From NCBI RefSeq assembly GCF_030269925.1, contig NC_085130.1, positions 6,398,501 to 6,462,500 of the forward strand: a DNA stretch of 64,000 bases, written 5' to 3'. Position 1 is the stretch's first letter. Each line of letters opens with the position of its first letter. Positions 1 through 10,684 of this stretch are shown here, piece after piece. The DNA comes from Bombyx mori. Taxonomy: Eukaryota; Arthropoda; Insecta; Lepidoptera; Bombycidae. The notes under the pieces are model-generated. The model made no database searches. It was not told where the DNA came from and saw only the letters and a list, made by a program, of their open reading frames with translations. Position numbers and translations under genes: made by a program.

Positions 1-63
1 TTAAGCGATGCAACGGTGTTCGAATCCCGCAGGCGGGTACCAATTTTTCTAATGAAATACGTA
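1..63 (+). repeat. Bm1 SINE, 5' part (split by mariner)
   Basis: Contains the tRNA-like B box (gtgttcgaatccc) and the following Bm1 body up to a TA dinucleotide at 62-63, where a mariner element begins. The Bm1 sequence resumes at 1345. The A box lies outside the window. Confidence 0.85.
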
Positions 64-1344
64 CGTGAAAATTTCGGGAATTAACGAAGTGACACAACAT
101 TACTATTTAAAAATGTATTTATTGCTTTTCGAAGTATTCTCCGCGAAATTTGACACATTTTTCCATACGATGGAACCAATCATTGAAGCAACCATTCCAT
201 TCGGAAGTTGGGGTTTCCAAAATGGCCGTTTTGTAGGCGTCCACAGCTTCTTCAGGTGATGAAAATCTCTGTCCACGCAATTTATTCTTTATTTTAGGCA
301 AAGTATAGAAATCATTAGGGCTTAGGTCGGGGCTGTACGGCGGATGGTCTAATAATTCTATGTTTTCTTGCTCTAAAAACTCTTTTGTTCTGTGCGCGGT
401 GTGAGAACTCGCATTGTCGTGATAGAGGATGATGCGGCGGTTGCAGTTCTCTTTACGGAGTTCAGAAACGACCTGTGGCAAACAAATGGTAGCATACCAT
501 TCTGCATTAACCGTTCTTTGTCCCTCAAGAGGAATAGTCGTAACATGGCCGGTTTTGGAGACAAACGTGGCCACCATTTTTTTTGCAACACTCCGTGAAC
601 GAACAATTTTTGTTGGCTTTAACTCATTTTTGAACACCCAAACTCGTGACTGGTTTTTTTGTTTCGGGTTCGTACGCGTATATCCAGGATTCGTCACCTG
701 ATACAATGTTGTATACAGCATTTGAGGATCCTGCGTGGAATCTTTCGAGAGTTCTGACGCACCAAGTAACGCGAGCCGCTTTTTGCTCTTCACAGAGCGA
801 ATGCGGTATCCATCGGGAAAACAACTTTTTTACACCTAATTGTTCATGCAAGATTATTTGTATTTGACTCATGCCAATGTCTAAAGTTGCCTGAATTTCG
901 CGGTATGTCACATGTCGATCTTCCTCAATCAGCTTACGCACAGCATCAACGTTTTCTTGGGTGACTGCAGTTTTTGGACGACCTTGACGGGGATCATCAC
1001 TGAGCTTGACACGTCCACGTTGAAACTCAGCAAACCAGCGATAAATTGTGGTTTTGGATGGGGCTTCATCACCAAATGCAGAAATCATCCGGTCAATACA
1101 CTGTTTTTGTGTTAAACCACTTCGAAAGTCATAATAAATCATCACTCTTGAATTTTCTCGAGTCAATTCCATTTTCTCAACGACTAAACAAGTTTGACAA
1201 AACCTCGTGACAAGACCGAGAATCTTTTTTTAAATAAATAAATGGTATTCGATTTTTAAAACCAAGGAGTTTTCAATTAAAAAGATTTTAATATGACAGG
1301 AACAGTGGAAATATTCCATTCCCGATACTTTTAGTGCAGCCTAG
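64..1344 (-). mobile_element. mariner transposon inserted in Bm1
   Basis: About 1.28 kb, the usual mariner size, flanked by TA at 62-63 and 1345-1346, as expected from mariner TA target duplication. Bm1 sequence reads continuously across the element when it is removed. The two ends share the block tcgggaat at similar but unequal depth (11 versus 20 bases in), so one terminal repeat is probably shortened. It encodes a broken DD34D transposase on the minus strand. Confidence 0.85.
119..1172 (-). pseudogene. mariner transposase, one frameshift
   Basis: Transposase that would cut and paste the surrounding mariner element. The first reading frame (1172 down to 624, 182 residues) starts with an ATG and holds the helix-turn-helix DNA-binding region, a WIPHSL variant of the mariner WVPHEL motif near residue 121, and the first catalytic Asp in SGDESW (residue 160). 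The second frame carries HDNASSH and YSPDLSPNDF with 34 residues between the two Asp residues, giving the DD34D signature of mariner. The frames change at a T7 run (654-660, A7 on the coding strand), which fits a single-base slip. Both halves otherwise look well kept, so the break may be recent. Combined length is close to the family norm of about 345 residues. As it stands it is unlikely to make active enzyme. Confidence 0.88.
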
Positions 1345-1687
1345 TACTTAACAAATGTTCACGATTAACTTTCACGGTGAAGGAATAACATAGTGAAAAA
1401 AAAATGAAACCCGCAAAATATAATTTACGTAATAACTGGTGGTAGGACCTCTTGTGAGTCCACACGGGTAGGTACCACCACCCTGCCAATTTCTGCCGCG
1501 AAACAGTAATGCGTTTCGATTTGAAGGGTGGGGCAGCCGTTGCAACCACACTGAGACCTTAGAACTTATATCTCAAGTTGGGTGGCGCATTTACGTTGTA
1601 GATGTCCATGGGCTGCGGTAACCACTTAAATCCAGCTGGGTTGTGAGCTCGTCCACCCATCTAAGCAATAAAAAATAAAAATAAAGT
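1345..1687 (+). repeat. Bm1 SINE, 3' part (split by mariner)
   Basis: Continues the Bm1 copy of 1-63, running through the body to the characteristic end (gtgagctcgtccacccatc, then aagcaataaaaaa). Slightly diverged from the full copies. Confidence 0.88.
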
Positions 1688-1721
1688 ATGTATGTCAATA
1701 TCTGGTATCCATAACACAGGG

Positions 1722-1920
1722 CACAGGGAACGGCCGTCTGGTGTAGTGGTAAGTGACATGGTCACTACACAAGGTGGTCGCGGGTTCGAATCCCGCCAAG
1801 GGAAGATATTTGTATGATAAATATAAATGTCTTTTCCAGGGTTATGGATGTATAAAATATTAAATATATATATGTGTATAATAAAAATCTTACATTTATT
1901 TCCATTATCTGGTACCTGTA
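1722..1920 (+). repeat. second tRNA-derived SINE type
   Basis: A tRNA-like head with an A-box-like run (tggtgtagtggtaagtgac) and a B box (gggttcgaatcccgcc) is followed by an AT-rich body and a tail containing tctggtacctgtaacaca. A similar tail fragment (tctggtatccataacaca, about 1698) lies just upstream of the head, suggesting a tail-to-head pair. Related to the SINE at 20502. Confidence 0.65.
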
Positions 1921-1925
1921 ACACA

Positions 1926-2170
1926 AATTCTTTTCCTAACCCATGCATTAGCCCGCTGAGTTTCTCGCCGGATCTTCTCAGTGGGTCGTGATTCCGATCC
2001 GGCAGTAGATTCATTCGCGAAGCAATTGCTCTTGAGTTGTTAGGTCTCCTTCGGAGGCGCTCGGGCGGTTGTTAGCAAATCCCACCCCTCCTGGCTGAGC
2101 CTTTGCTCGCCCACCTGTCCTGGTGAAGCTGGAAAGGCCTCCGGGCCACCAGTACTCTTTCAATTATAAA
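1926..2170 (+). mobile_element. jockey-A 3' end, 5'-truncated
   Basis: Closely matches the 3' untranslated region of the element at 21760-26888: cgctgagtttctcgccgg, then the ggtctccttcggaggcgctc block and gggccaccagta, ending in caattataaaaaaa. No coding sequence remains. Confidence 0.85.
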
Positions 2171-2593
2171 AAAACAAGTTCTTTACGAACTTATCACCGG
2201 ACCAGACCAACGATAATTTGGGGCCGGAAAACCGTGCGCGATTTGCTTAAAAAAAAACTTCTATCAACTAAACAAGTACTAATAGATCCTTGAGTAACAT
2301 CTCTGTAAGATACAAACTGACATGACGTAATTAGAAACGTTTCTTATTTACAATTTGAGCGGAAGCAAGATATCTCGAAAGATCGATCCAGATAAATGGC
2401 TCGACAAGTTGAGGCGGACTTATGTTTACATTTTTTTGGTTGTCAGAAGTAAAAGCACCAAGAAACGGAACTTCGTAATTGATTCGTCGAACTTTTGTTG
2501 AGAGCTTGAACGAAGCTTGTTTGCGGTCGAAGGTGTCACCTTCGTCCGTAAAGCTTTTAGACTTTTTTTTGTTACAGATACACGATAGTACTT
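2171..2593. other. no gene seen
   Basis: Unique-looking AT-rich sequence. No feature recognised. Confidence 0.5.
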
Positions 2594-2812
2594 ACTGGTC
2601 CACGTAGGTAGGTATCACCACCGTGCCTGTTTCTGCCGTGAAGCAGTAATCCGTTTCAGTTTGGGGCAACCTTTGTACTATACTGAGACCTTAGAACTCA
2701 TATCTCAAGGCGGCATTTAAGTTGTAGATATCTATTAGCTGCAGTAACCACTTCACATCAGGTGGGCCGTGAGCTCGTCGGCCCATTTAAGCAATAAAAA
2801 AATTAAAAAGAG
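2594..2812 (+). repeat. Bm1 SINE, 5'-truncated, diverged
   Basis: Starts at the Bm1 block that normally reads tactggtggtagg and runs to the aagcaataaaaaa tail, with several small deletions. Confidence 0.75.
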
Positions 2813-2886
2813 TATTATTGGATTATTAAGTCTCTAAAATACAGAGTAGATCACGCCCCTAACAAGAACATAACCTTTTTTAAAGA

Positions 2887-3285
2887 GATTTTATGACCTG
2901 GTAACTAAGACCTTTAGGTTAAGTCTTAATTTAATTTATATTCTTAATTTTATGAAAAATGATAATATGGAGTGAAATGAAGATGATTAGTTTGAGAAAA
3001 TCAACTGAGATGAAATGAAATGAGATGAGATGAGATGATATGGGATGAAATATAATCTCAGTAAAATGGTGGTCTTTCACTGAGATTTTTTTAAGTGGAC
3101 TTTTTGGAGGCTCCCGAGAAGTTACGTCCAGCGGCTTTGTTTCATTTTCCCACATTTGTGCACTTTCACAGATATCAAACAGTTAATAAACCACCGTTAT
3201 TACACATTTAAACCCGAAGAAACACTAAATATACAAAATGAAACAAATCACACAACTTCACTCCTCGCGTTCCCGCCAAAAAGTC
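2887..3285. repeat. unclassified dispersed repeat, copy 1
   Basis: Closely matches 61682-62079 over about 400 bases, from gattttatgacctgg to gccaaaaagtc, after which the flanks differ completely. It has a degenerate gaaatgagatgagatgat tract near its middle and no open frame of note. Class unknown. Confidence 0.7.
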
Positions 3286-3537
3286 CAGAACATAACCATA
3301 CTTCTAAGCAATCACAGATTAGCTCATTGCATTTCTAAGCCAATGTCTTTTCCTCGCCTTTGATTCTACGGTAATATTTTTAACCGACTCCAAATGAAAA
3401 AGGCGGTCTTAAAGCCGGCCCGTGTGGATGAATGAAGATTTATAACGGTTGATTATTTACGACCGACAAAGGGAGCCGTTTTAATCATTACATCTTCGAA
3501 GCGTTCTCAAGGACTCACCGAGCAATTTTGAATGAAA

Positions 3538-3583
3538 TCGCCGGATCTTCTCAGTGGGTCGTGATTTCGATTCACTAGTAGAT
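3538..3583 (+). mobile_element. jockey-B 3' fragment
   Basis: Short piece of the conserved ccggatcttctcagtgggtc block, abutting the RTE-like fragment that follows. It looks like a recombined scrap. Confidence 0.5.
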
Positions 3584-4255
3584 TTGGATATCGAAATGGG
3601 GCTTGCTATTAATAAATCCAAGACCAAGCTAATGATCATTGACCGTTTCAAAGCTATCCAATGCAACAATCTCCTACAGGACTACGAAACCGTAACCCAG
3701 TTCCCATACCTTGGCTTACTGATTACCAACAAAGGACGTAGTGAACCGGAAATACGGAGACGGACTGGCATGGCAAAATCTGCAATGACCCAACTGAGCA
3801 AAATCTGGAGAGACCGTAATATTACCCACCGAACTAAAATACATCTGGTCCGCACCCTTATCTTCTCCATTGCTCTATATAGTGCAGAGACGTGGACACT
3901 CAAAGCCGCAGATAGGCAGAGAATCGACGCTTTTGAGATGTGGTGCTGGCGATGTATGCTACGAATACCATGGACGGCCCGCCGCACCAACATATCTATT
4001 CTCAGGCAGTTAAAAATAGAAAAGATTCAACGTCTATCCACAATCTGCCTACAAAGAATATTGCGGTATTTTGGTCATGTTGCACGTAGGGATACCAGCA
4101 ATTTGGAACACCTTGTGGTGACCGGTAAAATAGAGGGAAAAAGGCCTAGGGGTAGAGGTCCCAAACGATGGTCGGACCAAATAGCAGAGGAACTGGGGAT
4201 ACCTATCAGCGACGCACTCCACCGGGCTACAGCCCGTGGCCACGGATTTTATTGA
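3584..4255 (+). pseudogene. RTE-like endonuclease-reverse transcriptase, C-terminal fragment
   Basis: An open frame of about 220 residues covers the thumb and C-terminal region of a non-LTR reverse transcriptase. It has FPYLG near the start, ETWTLKAADRQRIDAFEMW in the middle, then a GHVARRD segment and the basic GKRPRGRGPKRWSDQ stretch. These are hallmarks of the endonuclease-reverse transcriptase copies common in Lepidoptera. The catalytic palm is missing (5' truncation), and the last residues depart from the relative at 57779, so the end is probably frameshifted. Its 5' edge abuts a jockey scrap and its 3' edge a Helitron fragment. The open frame starts slightly upstream, in unrelated sequence, so its apparent start codon is not native. 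The clade assignment to RTE is by recognition only. Confidence 0.75.
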
Positions 4256-4267
4256 TTTAATGTATCT

Positions 4268-4412
4268 TTTACGCATTATTGAAAAAAAATATTACCATTG
4301 TGAACTTCTTCTCTATATTCTCTATAAATGCGGAAAATTTCATTCAGTCCGCGCAATTTTCGTAAAAAGGGATACAAAGTTTTTGCTTCACGTATTAATA
4401 TATCCCTTATTT
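4268..4412 (-). mobile_element. Helitron-like 5' fragment
   Basis: Minus-strand match to the first part of the elements at 7296 and 19967 (tattaatacgtgaagcaaaa, the tttacgaaaattgcgcgg block, tatagagaatatagag). The 3' hairpin end is absent. Confidence 0.7.
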
Positions 4413-4728
4413 AAGGGGCCCTAAGATTACATTATTACCGACGTTTAATAAAACAGACAGCAGTTAATACTAGGATAGAACGTAGTTGTGGTCAACATTC
4501 GTTGGAGATAAAAACAAAAACAAAGAAACACAAACGTATACAAAAAACCGGTTATTTCTAGTGGAAACGACTTGATTAACCAAGTTCGTAACTAGAGTTT
4601 GGCGTCGGCCCGGTTCAATTAAGGCGGTTAGCGCAAAAACTGTCCTTACAGAGCACAGGTCGCCTGTCTCCCTCGCAAATTATTGGCGTGCACACAGTTT
4701 AAAATAAATAACAGAAGCCGCACTTTTT
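4413..4728. other. no gene seen
   Basis: Nothing recognised. It ends in the T-run of the next element. Confidence 0.5.
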
Positions 4729-4996
4729 TTTTTTTTTTATACCTATGCTGATAGCCTTGAGAGACTATTTCACTTCTCCTTGACGTGTAGGTCAGTGCAG
4801 TGCTAGCAAGAGCAGTGCTTCGTAGAATCTACCACCGGATCGGAATCGCGACATACTGAGAAGATCCGGCGAGAAACTCAGTGGGCTGCGTCTATGGGTT
4901 AATTTACTCGTCGATCCCTTTGTCACAAGTGACGGGTTGGACAAGGACGGTGACCGGTGCTTGAGGTACCTAAAAGCACTGTTAATGGATCAGACG
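4729..4996 (-). mobile_element. jockey-B 3' end, short form
   Basis: T-run, then tacctatgctgatagcc, tcaccggatcggaatcgc-type blocks and the end gttaatggatc. Read on the minus strand, the first part codes a basic tail (DPLTVLL, then Arg-rich) like the last residues of jockey ORF2, followed by a 3' untranslated region. The 5' boundary at ggatc is shared with copies at 16007, 33064 and, less exactly, 59655. Confidence 0.8.
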
Positions 4997-5175
4997 TATG
5001 TATGTTAGTATGTAACGGAATCTTTGAACATGACTTTGACCCCTTCAAAACGTCAGATTTACTATAAATTTGGTATATTTATTAAGGACGGATGACAATT
5101 TAATAATAATAAGAAAATTGAACAAAAATTTGAAATTGAACTAAAAAATGAAAAATAAATAATAGTTTAAAAACT
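4994..5175 (+). repeat. repeat D fragment (unclassified)
   Basis: Matches 31727-31925, and 48095-48355 in reverse: cagacgtatgtatg, then tgaccccttcaaaacgtc and ggtatatttattaagg. Class unknown. Confidence 0.65.
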
Positions 5176-5179
5176 AACA

Positions 5180-5632
5180 GTCGTCGTGGCCTAAAGGATA
5201 AGACGTCCGGTGCATTCGTGTTGAAGCGATGCACCGGTGTTCGAATCCCGCAGGCGGGTACCAATTTTTCTAATGAAATATGTACTCAACAAATGTTCAC
5301 GATTGACTTCCACGGTGAAGGAATAACATCGTGTAATAAAAATCAAACCCGCAAAATTATAATTTGCGTTATTACTGGTGGTAGGACCTCTTGTGAGTCC
5401 GCGCGGGTAGGTAACACCACCCTGCCTATTTCTGCCGTGAAGCAGTAATGCGTTTCGGTTTGAAGGGTGGGGTAGCCGTTGTAACTATACTGAGACTTTA
5501 GAACTTGTATCTCAAGGTGGGTGGCGCGTCTACGTTGTAGATGTCTATGGGCTCCAGTAACCACTTAACATCAGGTGGGCTGTGAGCTCGTCCACCCATC
5601 TAAGCAATAAAAAAAAAAAAAAAAAAAAAAAT
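5180..5632 (+). repeat. full-length Bm1 SINE
   Basis: Full copy. The tRNA-like head has an A box at 5187-5198 (tggcctaaagga) and a B box at 5237-5249 (gtgttcgaatccc). A 9-base-pair arm, ccggtgcat with atgcaccgg, sits where an anticodon stem would lie. The body runs to aagcaataaaaa and a long A tail. Internal RNA polymerase III promoters of this kind would drive its transcription. It has no coding capacity. This copy is the reference used for the others. The head resembles arthropod tRNA-Arg, which is my inference. Confidence 0.92.
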
Positions 5633-6336
5633 AACAAAATACGCTTTTATAGAAAATCGAACTAAAAAATAAAAAAAATATTTATTTGTTCTAGGATTAG
5701 GAAGTTTGACTTCAAATCGAATGAGATATTGTTAGCTACAAGAATTGAACTTCTTATTTATATCGTATATATGTATAGCAATCGAAGCGAATGGATTGAA
5801 ATTTTATAAAGACGTAGTACGTTAAGTATGGGTTTTGTGTTTCAGACACGTTCGAATTTGATAGCTCTATGTCAGAAACAGCTATGTCTGTTAGCCAGGT
5901 CTGTGGACATTGCTAACAGGGATGGCTGATAAGGAACCAGTACTAGCAGCTCGAGGAGGCCGAAGTAGCATCCACAATTTTCTTCTTAAGAATTCCGTAG
6001 ACAATTTTCATTATGATATGTTTACAATAAACAGCCTGTTTGAAAACGAAATCCTTTAAATATGTATATGAATATACTGCTAGAAAATTTGCGTCGGTCA
6101 CCACCTTTATTTTAATAAATTCTATACATATAATAATATTCTATACATATTTATATGTATAGAATATACTTAGAATAGATATATAGTTGTAGATTTAGTA
6201 ACTTACTATAGCTCTCTCTCTTTCTTTCTCTCTCTCCTTCTCTCTATCTTACGCTCTGTGATATCAAATAATATTTAGCGCAAACCATTTTTGTCAATTT
6301 CGCGATTGCTGCATACACCATATCGCATATATATAT
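5633..6336. other. no gene seen; CT-rich tract
   Basis: AT-rich sequence with short repeats of tctatacatat (6119-6165) and a CT-rich tract at about 6211-6255. No supported gene. Confidence 0.5.
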
Positions 6337-6583
6337 TTTTTTATTGCTTAGATGGGTGCACTAGCTCAGAGCCCACCTGGTGTTAAGTAGTTAGGGAGCC
6401 CATAGACATTTACAACGTAAATGCACCACCCACCTGGAGATATAAGTTCTAAGATCTCAGTATAGTTACAACGGCTACTCCACCCTTCAAACCGAAACGC
6501 ATTACTGCTTCACGGCCGAAATAGGGAGGGTGGTGGTACCTACCAGTGCAGACTCTCAAGAGGTCCTACCACCAGTAATTACC
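6337..6583 (-). repeat. Bm1 SINE, 5'-truncated
   Basis: Reverse copy from the T-run and attgcttagatgggtg to accaccagtaattac. The head with promoter boxes is missing. Confidence 0.88.
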
Positions 6584-7035
6584 TAGCGTTTGCTAGCCAC
6601 CGCTACTCGCACTAGCCCGTTTATCACGGAGCTACCCAAACGTTATGGTTTGGTGACCAGCCAGCGTTTCAAAGAAAGTACCCAGTAATTCGAGAAATGA
6701 AACATACTTTTGGAATTCAACACCAATTTTGGTCACTGTAATAAATGCACTGTGTAATATGAAACACAGTTGGGAATTATTACTTTTTTTTTCATTGTAT
6801 TTTGAGAATGATAACTTTCGAATACAAAGTGGAACATTTCTTTTATTTCTAGAGGCTTATTTATTTTTCGGAGTAAGCGGGATTTTATTTTACATATTTT
6901 TCGGTGATAAATGGAGGAAGGCTTTGGACAACAAATCGCCTGTACATTTATTTGTTGAGATAATGTATGTTTGGAAGTTCTTAGTATTCCTCAAATGCAT
7001 ATATTATTATATTGTTTATTTTATTTATTTATTTT
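6584..7035. other. no gene seen
   Basis: AT-rich. An open frame of 105 codons runs through here into the next Bm1 but has no recognisable domain and low-complexity content, so I do not support it. Confidence 0.5.
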
Positions 7036-7295
7036 TTATTTCTTAGATGGGTGGACGAACTCACGACCCACCTGGTGTTAAGTGGTTACCGGAGCCCATA
7101 GACATCTACAACGTAAATGCCGCCACCAATCTTAAGATATGAGTTCTAAGGTCTCAGTATAGTTACAACGGCTGCCCCACCCTTCAAACCCAAACGCATT
7201 GCTGCTTCACGGCAGAAATAGGCAGGGTGATGGTACCTACCCGTGCGGACTCACAAGACGTCCTACCACCAGCAATTACGCAAATTATAAATTCA
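7036..7295 (-). repeat. Bm1 SINE, cut by Helitron
   Basis: Reverse Bm1 from cttagatgggtggacga to attacgcaaattataa, where the Helitron-like element begins. Confidence 0.85.
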
Positions 7296-7746
7296 TCTAT
7301 AAATTAATACGTGAAGCAAAAACTTTGTGCCCCTTTTTACGAAAATTGCACGGACGGAGGAGTGTGAAATCTCTCACACTTATAGAGAATATAGAGAAGG
7401 AGTGCACAATGCTAATATTTTTTTTAAATAATGCATAAAAGATACTTTAAATCAATAAAGAAAACATTACACACACTACCATGTATTTGACACAACACAT
7501 ACACAAAAATATACTCTTTGTTTGCTGTCAATTGTGAAACTTTTATTATTGTATAAAGTCTGTGGTCTTATTGAGAATAGATTAATATTGTTTGTCTTTA
7601 ATGTTATTTATCTACAGTGCAGTTTTGGCGAACACTGTGATTATATTATCGAATTATAATAGTGTTTGACAATAGAACCATAATAATGTTTAAACTTATA
7701 ATTTCAATTCATTATAGTCGAATTTCGACTACTGCGGGACCACTAG
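7296..7746 (+). mobile_element. non-autonomous Helitron-like element
   Basis: Begins TCTATAAATTAATACG after an A and ends CTAG before a T, the A|TC...CTAG|T pattern of Helitrons. A palindromic hairpin (tagtcgaa / ttcgacta, 7715-7731) lies 11 bases before the terminal CTAG, as in known Helitrons. A copy with the same ends is at 19967-20399. It has no replicase-helicase coding sequence. Confidence 0.8.
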
Positions 7747-7822
7747 TATTTATTAATACATCGTAGCCGTTCCATTCTTACAGCTATTATGAAAAAATAT
7801 AAAAACCGAATTAACTCGTGCT
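7747..7822. other. spacer
   Basis: Short unassigned sequence between the Helitron-like element and the next Bm1. Confidence 0.4.
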
Positions 7823-8258
7823 AGTCGTCGTGGCCTAACGGATAAGACGTCCGATGCATTCGTGCTGAGCGATGCACCGGTGTTCGAATCTCAGGCGGGT
7901 ACCAATTTTTGTAATGAAATACGTACTCAACAAATGTTCACGATTGACTTCCACGGTGAAGGAATAACATCGTGTAATAAAAATCAAACCCGCAAAATTA
8001 TAATTTGCTTAATTACTGGTGGTAGGACCTCTTGTGAGTCCGCGCGGGTAGGAACCATCACCCTGCCTATTTCTGCCGTGAAGCAGTAATGCGTTTCGGT
8101 TTGAAGGGTGGGGTAGCCGTTGTAACTAAAACATGAGACCTTAGAACTTATATCTCAAGTTGGGTGATGCATTTACGTTGTAGATGTCTATGGGCTCCAG
8201 TAACCACTTAGCACCAAGTGGGCTGTGAGCTCGTCCAATCATCAAAGCAATAAAAAAA
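7823..8258 (+). repeat. full-length Bm1 SINE
   Basis: Second complete copy with A box, 9-base-pair arm and B box. Two to three bases are lost just after the B box (cgaatct then caggcggg), and small substitutions follow in the body. The tail is aagcaataaaaaaa. Confidence 0.9.
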
Positions 8259-8506
8259 ACATGAAACAATGAAAATTATGTTCTTTTTAAATCACACAAA
8301 TCATACGAGCTCTTGTAGTTCTTGTAGTTGTTAGAGTTTCGTATATTTTAACATAATTCAAATTATACCTCACACGCGTAATAGAATACGGCATCGTACT
8401 CACTGACCGATAAAATTATACAGTGACATGCTGTATTAAGGTTAATGTAAATCTTTAATCAATTATATTGAAGGCTTTCGACTTCATTGACACAACAGAA
8501 CGGATT

Positions 8507-8951
8507 TTTTTATGATTGAAGTATTACTGGTGGCTCGGAGGGCTTTCCAGTTTCACCAGGGCAGGTGGGCGAGCAAGGCTCAGCTAAGAGGGGTGGGATT
8601 TGCTAACAACTACCCCAGCGCCTCCGAAGAAGACCTAACAACTCAAGAGTAGCTGCTTCGCGAATGAATCTACTACCGGATCGGAATCGCGACCCACTGA
8701 GAAGATCCGGCGAGAAACTCAGCGGGCTGATGCGTGGGTCAGGTTGCACGTCGAACTCTTTGCCATGTTTGACGAGTACGGTTACCGGGGTCCCTAAGCA
8801 GGCTCCTAGTGTTAGGGTATGTAATGCAAGAGTTATTGGATCTGATGGATCCGTAAGAACGTGTCTAGGGCAACGACGGTGACATGCTCCTGCATGATCA
8901 GGGTTCAGGGAGTAGTCAGTGGCAGCAACGATAAGGCGATTATCATGACGA
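8507..8951 (-). mobile_element. jockey-A 3' end, short form
   Basis: T-run and atgattga, then the reverse of the jockey-A 3' untranslated region, continuing into the last ORF2 codons up to cgattatcatgacg. That 5' cut point is the same as in the copy starting at 48898. No full coding sequence. Confidence 0.85.
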
Positions 8952-9449
8952 GAACCGTTATGAGTATACGTAATTTATTGGCAGGTGGAGAAGCAGTTTG
9001 GTCTTGTAGATAGGAGGCAAAAGCCTATTATGGGAATGCTCGGGTAAGGAACCGGGTTCTTGTTATATTTTCTGCCCTCATTCCGTTCTGTGTCCTCGTA
9101 GCTTGGTAGCATAAACCACCGTGACAAGCATAAGCTTGTTCCATCCTCCGAATCGGAGCGCACCACTGTAGAACAGAAATAGGCAGAATTCAATCCATCC
9201 GTGCTGATCGAAAATGCTTACTAGTACCCAATATTGTAAGTTGCGCGATGGCATATATTTCGTAACGCTTAAGAAGTTCAGTACCAATTTAATATCAGAT
9301 GCGCCATTTTTATTTACAACCAAAAGCGTTTAGAATTTTCTCATTTTTTGTCGTTGTCGCGTTATTGAACCGCCACTGCCTACTCCGTAGGATTACATTT
9401 ACGCCTGGTCGGAAAAGGATATGTCATAGCGCTTACGAATTACCTTCTT
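8952..9449. other. no gene; degenerate Bm1 at about 9100-9215
   Basis: A very diverged reverse Bm1 piece is suggested by gaaataggcag near 9176 and neighbouring blocks. The rest is unassigned. Confidence 0.4.
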
Positions 9450-9646
9450 TTTTTTATTCTTCCTATTTAGTGGGAGTCTAAAAGGCTATTTCAGGTACAC
9501 GCGGACGGATAGGTGAGCTCACGGGCTCAACCTGAGAGAATTGGCTAACACTAGTCCTAGCAAGAGCAGTGCTTCGCAGAATCTACCACCGCAAACGCGA
9601 CCACTGAGAAGATCCGGCGAGAAACTCAGTGGGCTGTGTCTGTGGA
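9450..9646 (-). mobile_element. jockey-B-like 3' end, diverged
   Basis: T-run, then gtgagctcacgggctcaa, tagcaagagcagtgcttcgc and gagaaactcagtgggctg in the jockey-B order, with many changes. Confidence 0.7.
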
Positions 9647-10485
9647 TAAGTAGGAATTATCGCGGAGGGTATTTCAGTCTAGATCCAGATGGAACGTTAC
9701 AATTTTTTTGTTAAATAAAGAAGTCGTCTCAAATATTTTCTCAGAACACTTAAGACGCAATATTTAGGTCACGGAACCATTTGACGTTGACACAGCGAGC
9801 AACTAATTTCATAGCTAACCGGCAATCAATTGAATACATAAAATAAAAGCACAAATTGATGTAATAAAACACTCGTTGATACGGCAGCCCCGCTGGGATG
9901 CCAGCGTGCAACGCAAATTGAGGCGAAGCCTTACGTGTCTTTATTACGCCACATTATTGGCTCAGGGTTGCCTTGTCAAAAAATTTAGCTATAATCGAAA
10001 ATTTGGTTTATTTACCTATTTATTATTGTAGCCAACGTCGTATAAAACGTGCAGCAGTGAGTACCTTGAGATTTGAGATCGGTGTCTCAACAGGATTCTG
10101 GAGGATCATGATTCATTTTGATTGATAAACAGTCTTCAATTTCTTGTTTTAGTTTTTGGTCAACGCTGAGTTTAATTCATTTGCAATTAATTTCCTGATG
10201 TTGTGTAAGAGTTCATTGTTTTTTTTTTTTAACCAATGTCGAATTTTATTATACATTCGTTGGAATCATGTTGATTGTCTTCATTGAGTAGTGTGCGTAA
10301 AGAGCCGTAAATGTCAATGTTTTGTGTTTTTTTTTTAAATTATATAAGTCATAGACAACGTGCGAAAGTCATCGAGAGAAACAGTTTATCTTTATCTTGG
10401 GGCTATGACCTGTCTTTCTTTAGTCAGATTTAGAGTGTATTTTACGTGGATAAAGGTAATTAATAATCAAATATTGGGGGCGTAG
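9647..10485. other. no gene seen
   Basis: Unassigned AT-rich sequence with T-runs near 10218 and 10329. Confidence 0.5.
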
Positions 10486-10638
10486 ACCCACTGAGTTTCT
10501 CGCTGGAGCTTGTCAGTGGGTCGCTCTTGCTAGGGCCAGTGTTAGCAACGCTCCCGGTTTGAGCCCCGTGAGTTCACTTATTCACCCGGTTACGCTGACA
10601 TAGCCTCTCAAGGCTATCCAGCTTAGGTAGGAAAAAAA
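10486..10638 (+). mobile_element. jockey-B-like 3' end, internally deleted
   Basis: Runs from cccactgagtttctcgc through gccagtgttagcaac to cagcttaggtaggaaaaaaa. The ggtggtagattctgcgaag block is missing. Confidence 0.75.
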
Positions 10639-10684
10639 AGTGGGCGTAGTTCAACTTATTTTGACTAGATGGCGACAAGAGGTT

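Noticed and set aside
1722..1806. Candidate tRNA gene
   Set aside because: It has A- and B-box-like runs but no full cloverleaf with a clear acceptor stem, and it leads into a SINE body and tail.
5180..5262. Candidate tRNA gene at the head of Bm1
   Set aside because: The 9-base-pair arm and B box are those of a tRNA-derived SINE. The same head recurs at the start of other Bm1 copies.
6729..7046. 105-codon frame rich in Phe and Tyr, resembling a membrane protein
   Set aside because: The hydrophobic content follows from T-rich DNA, and the frame runs into a Bm1 tail.
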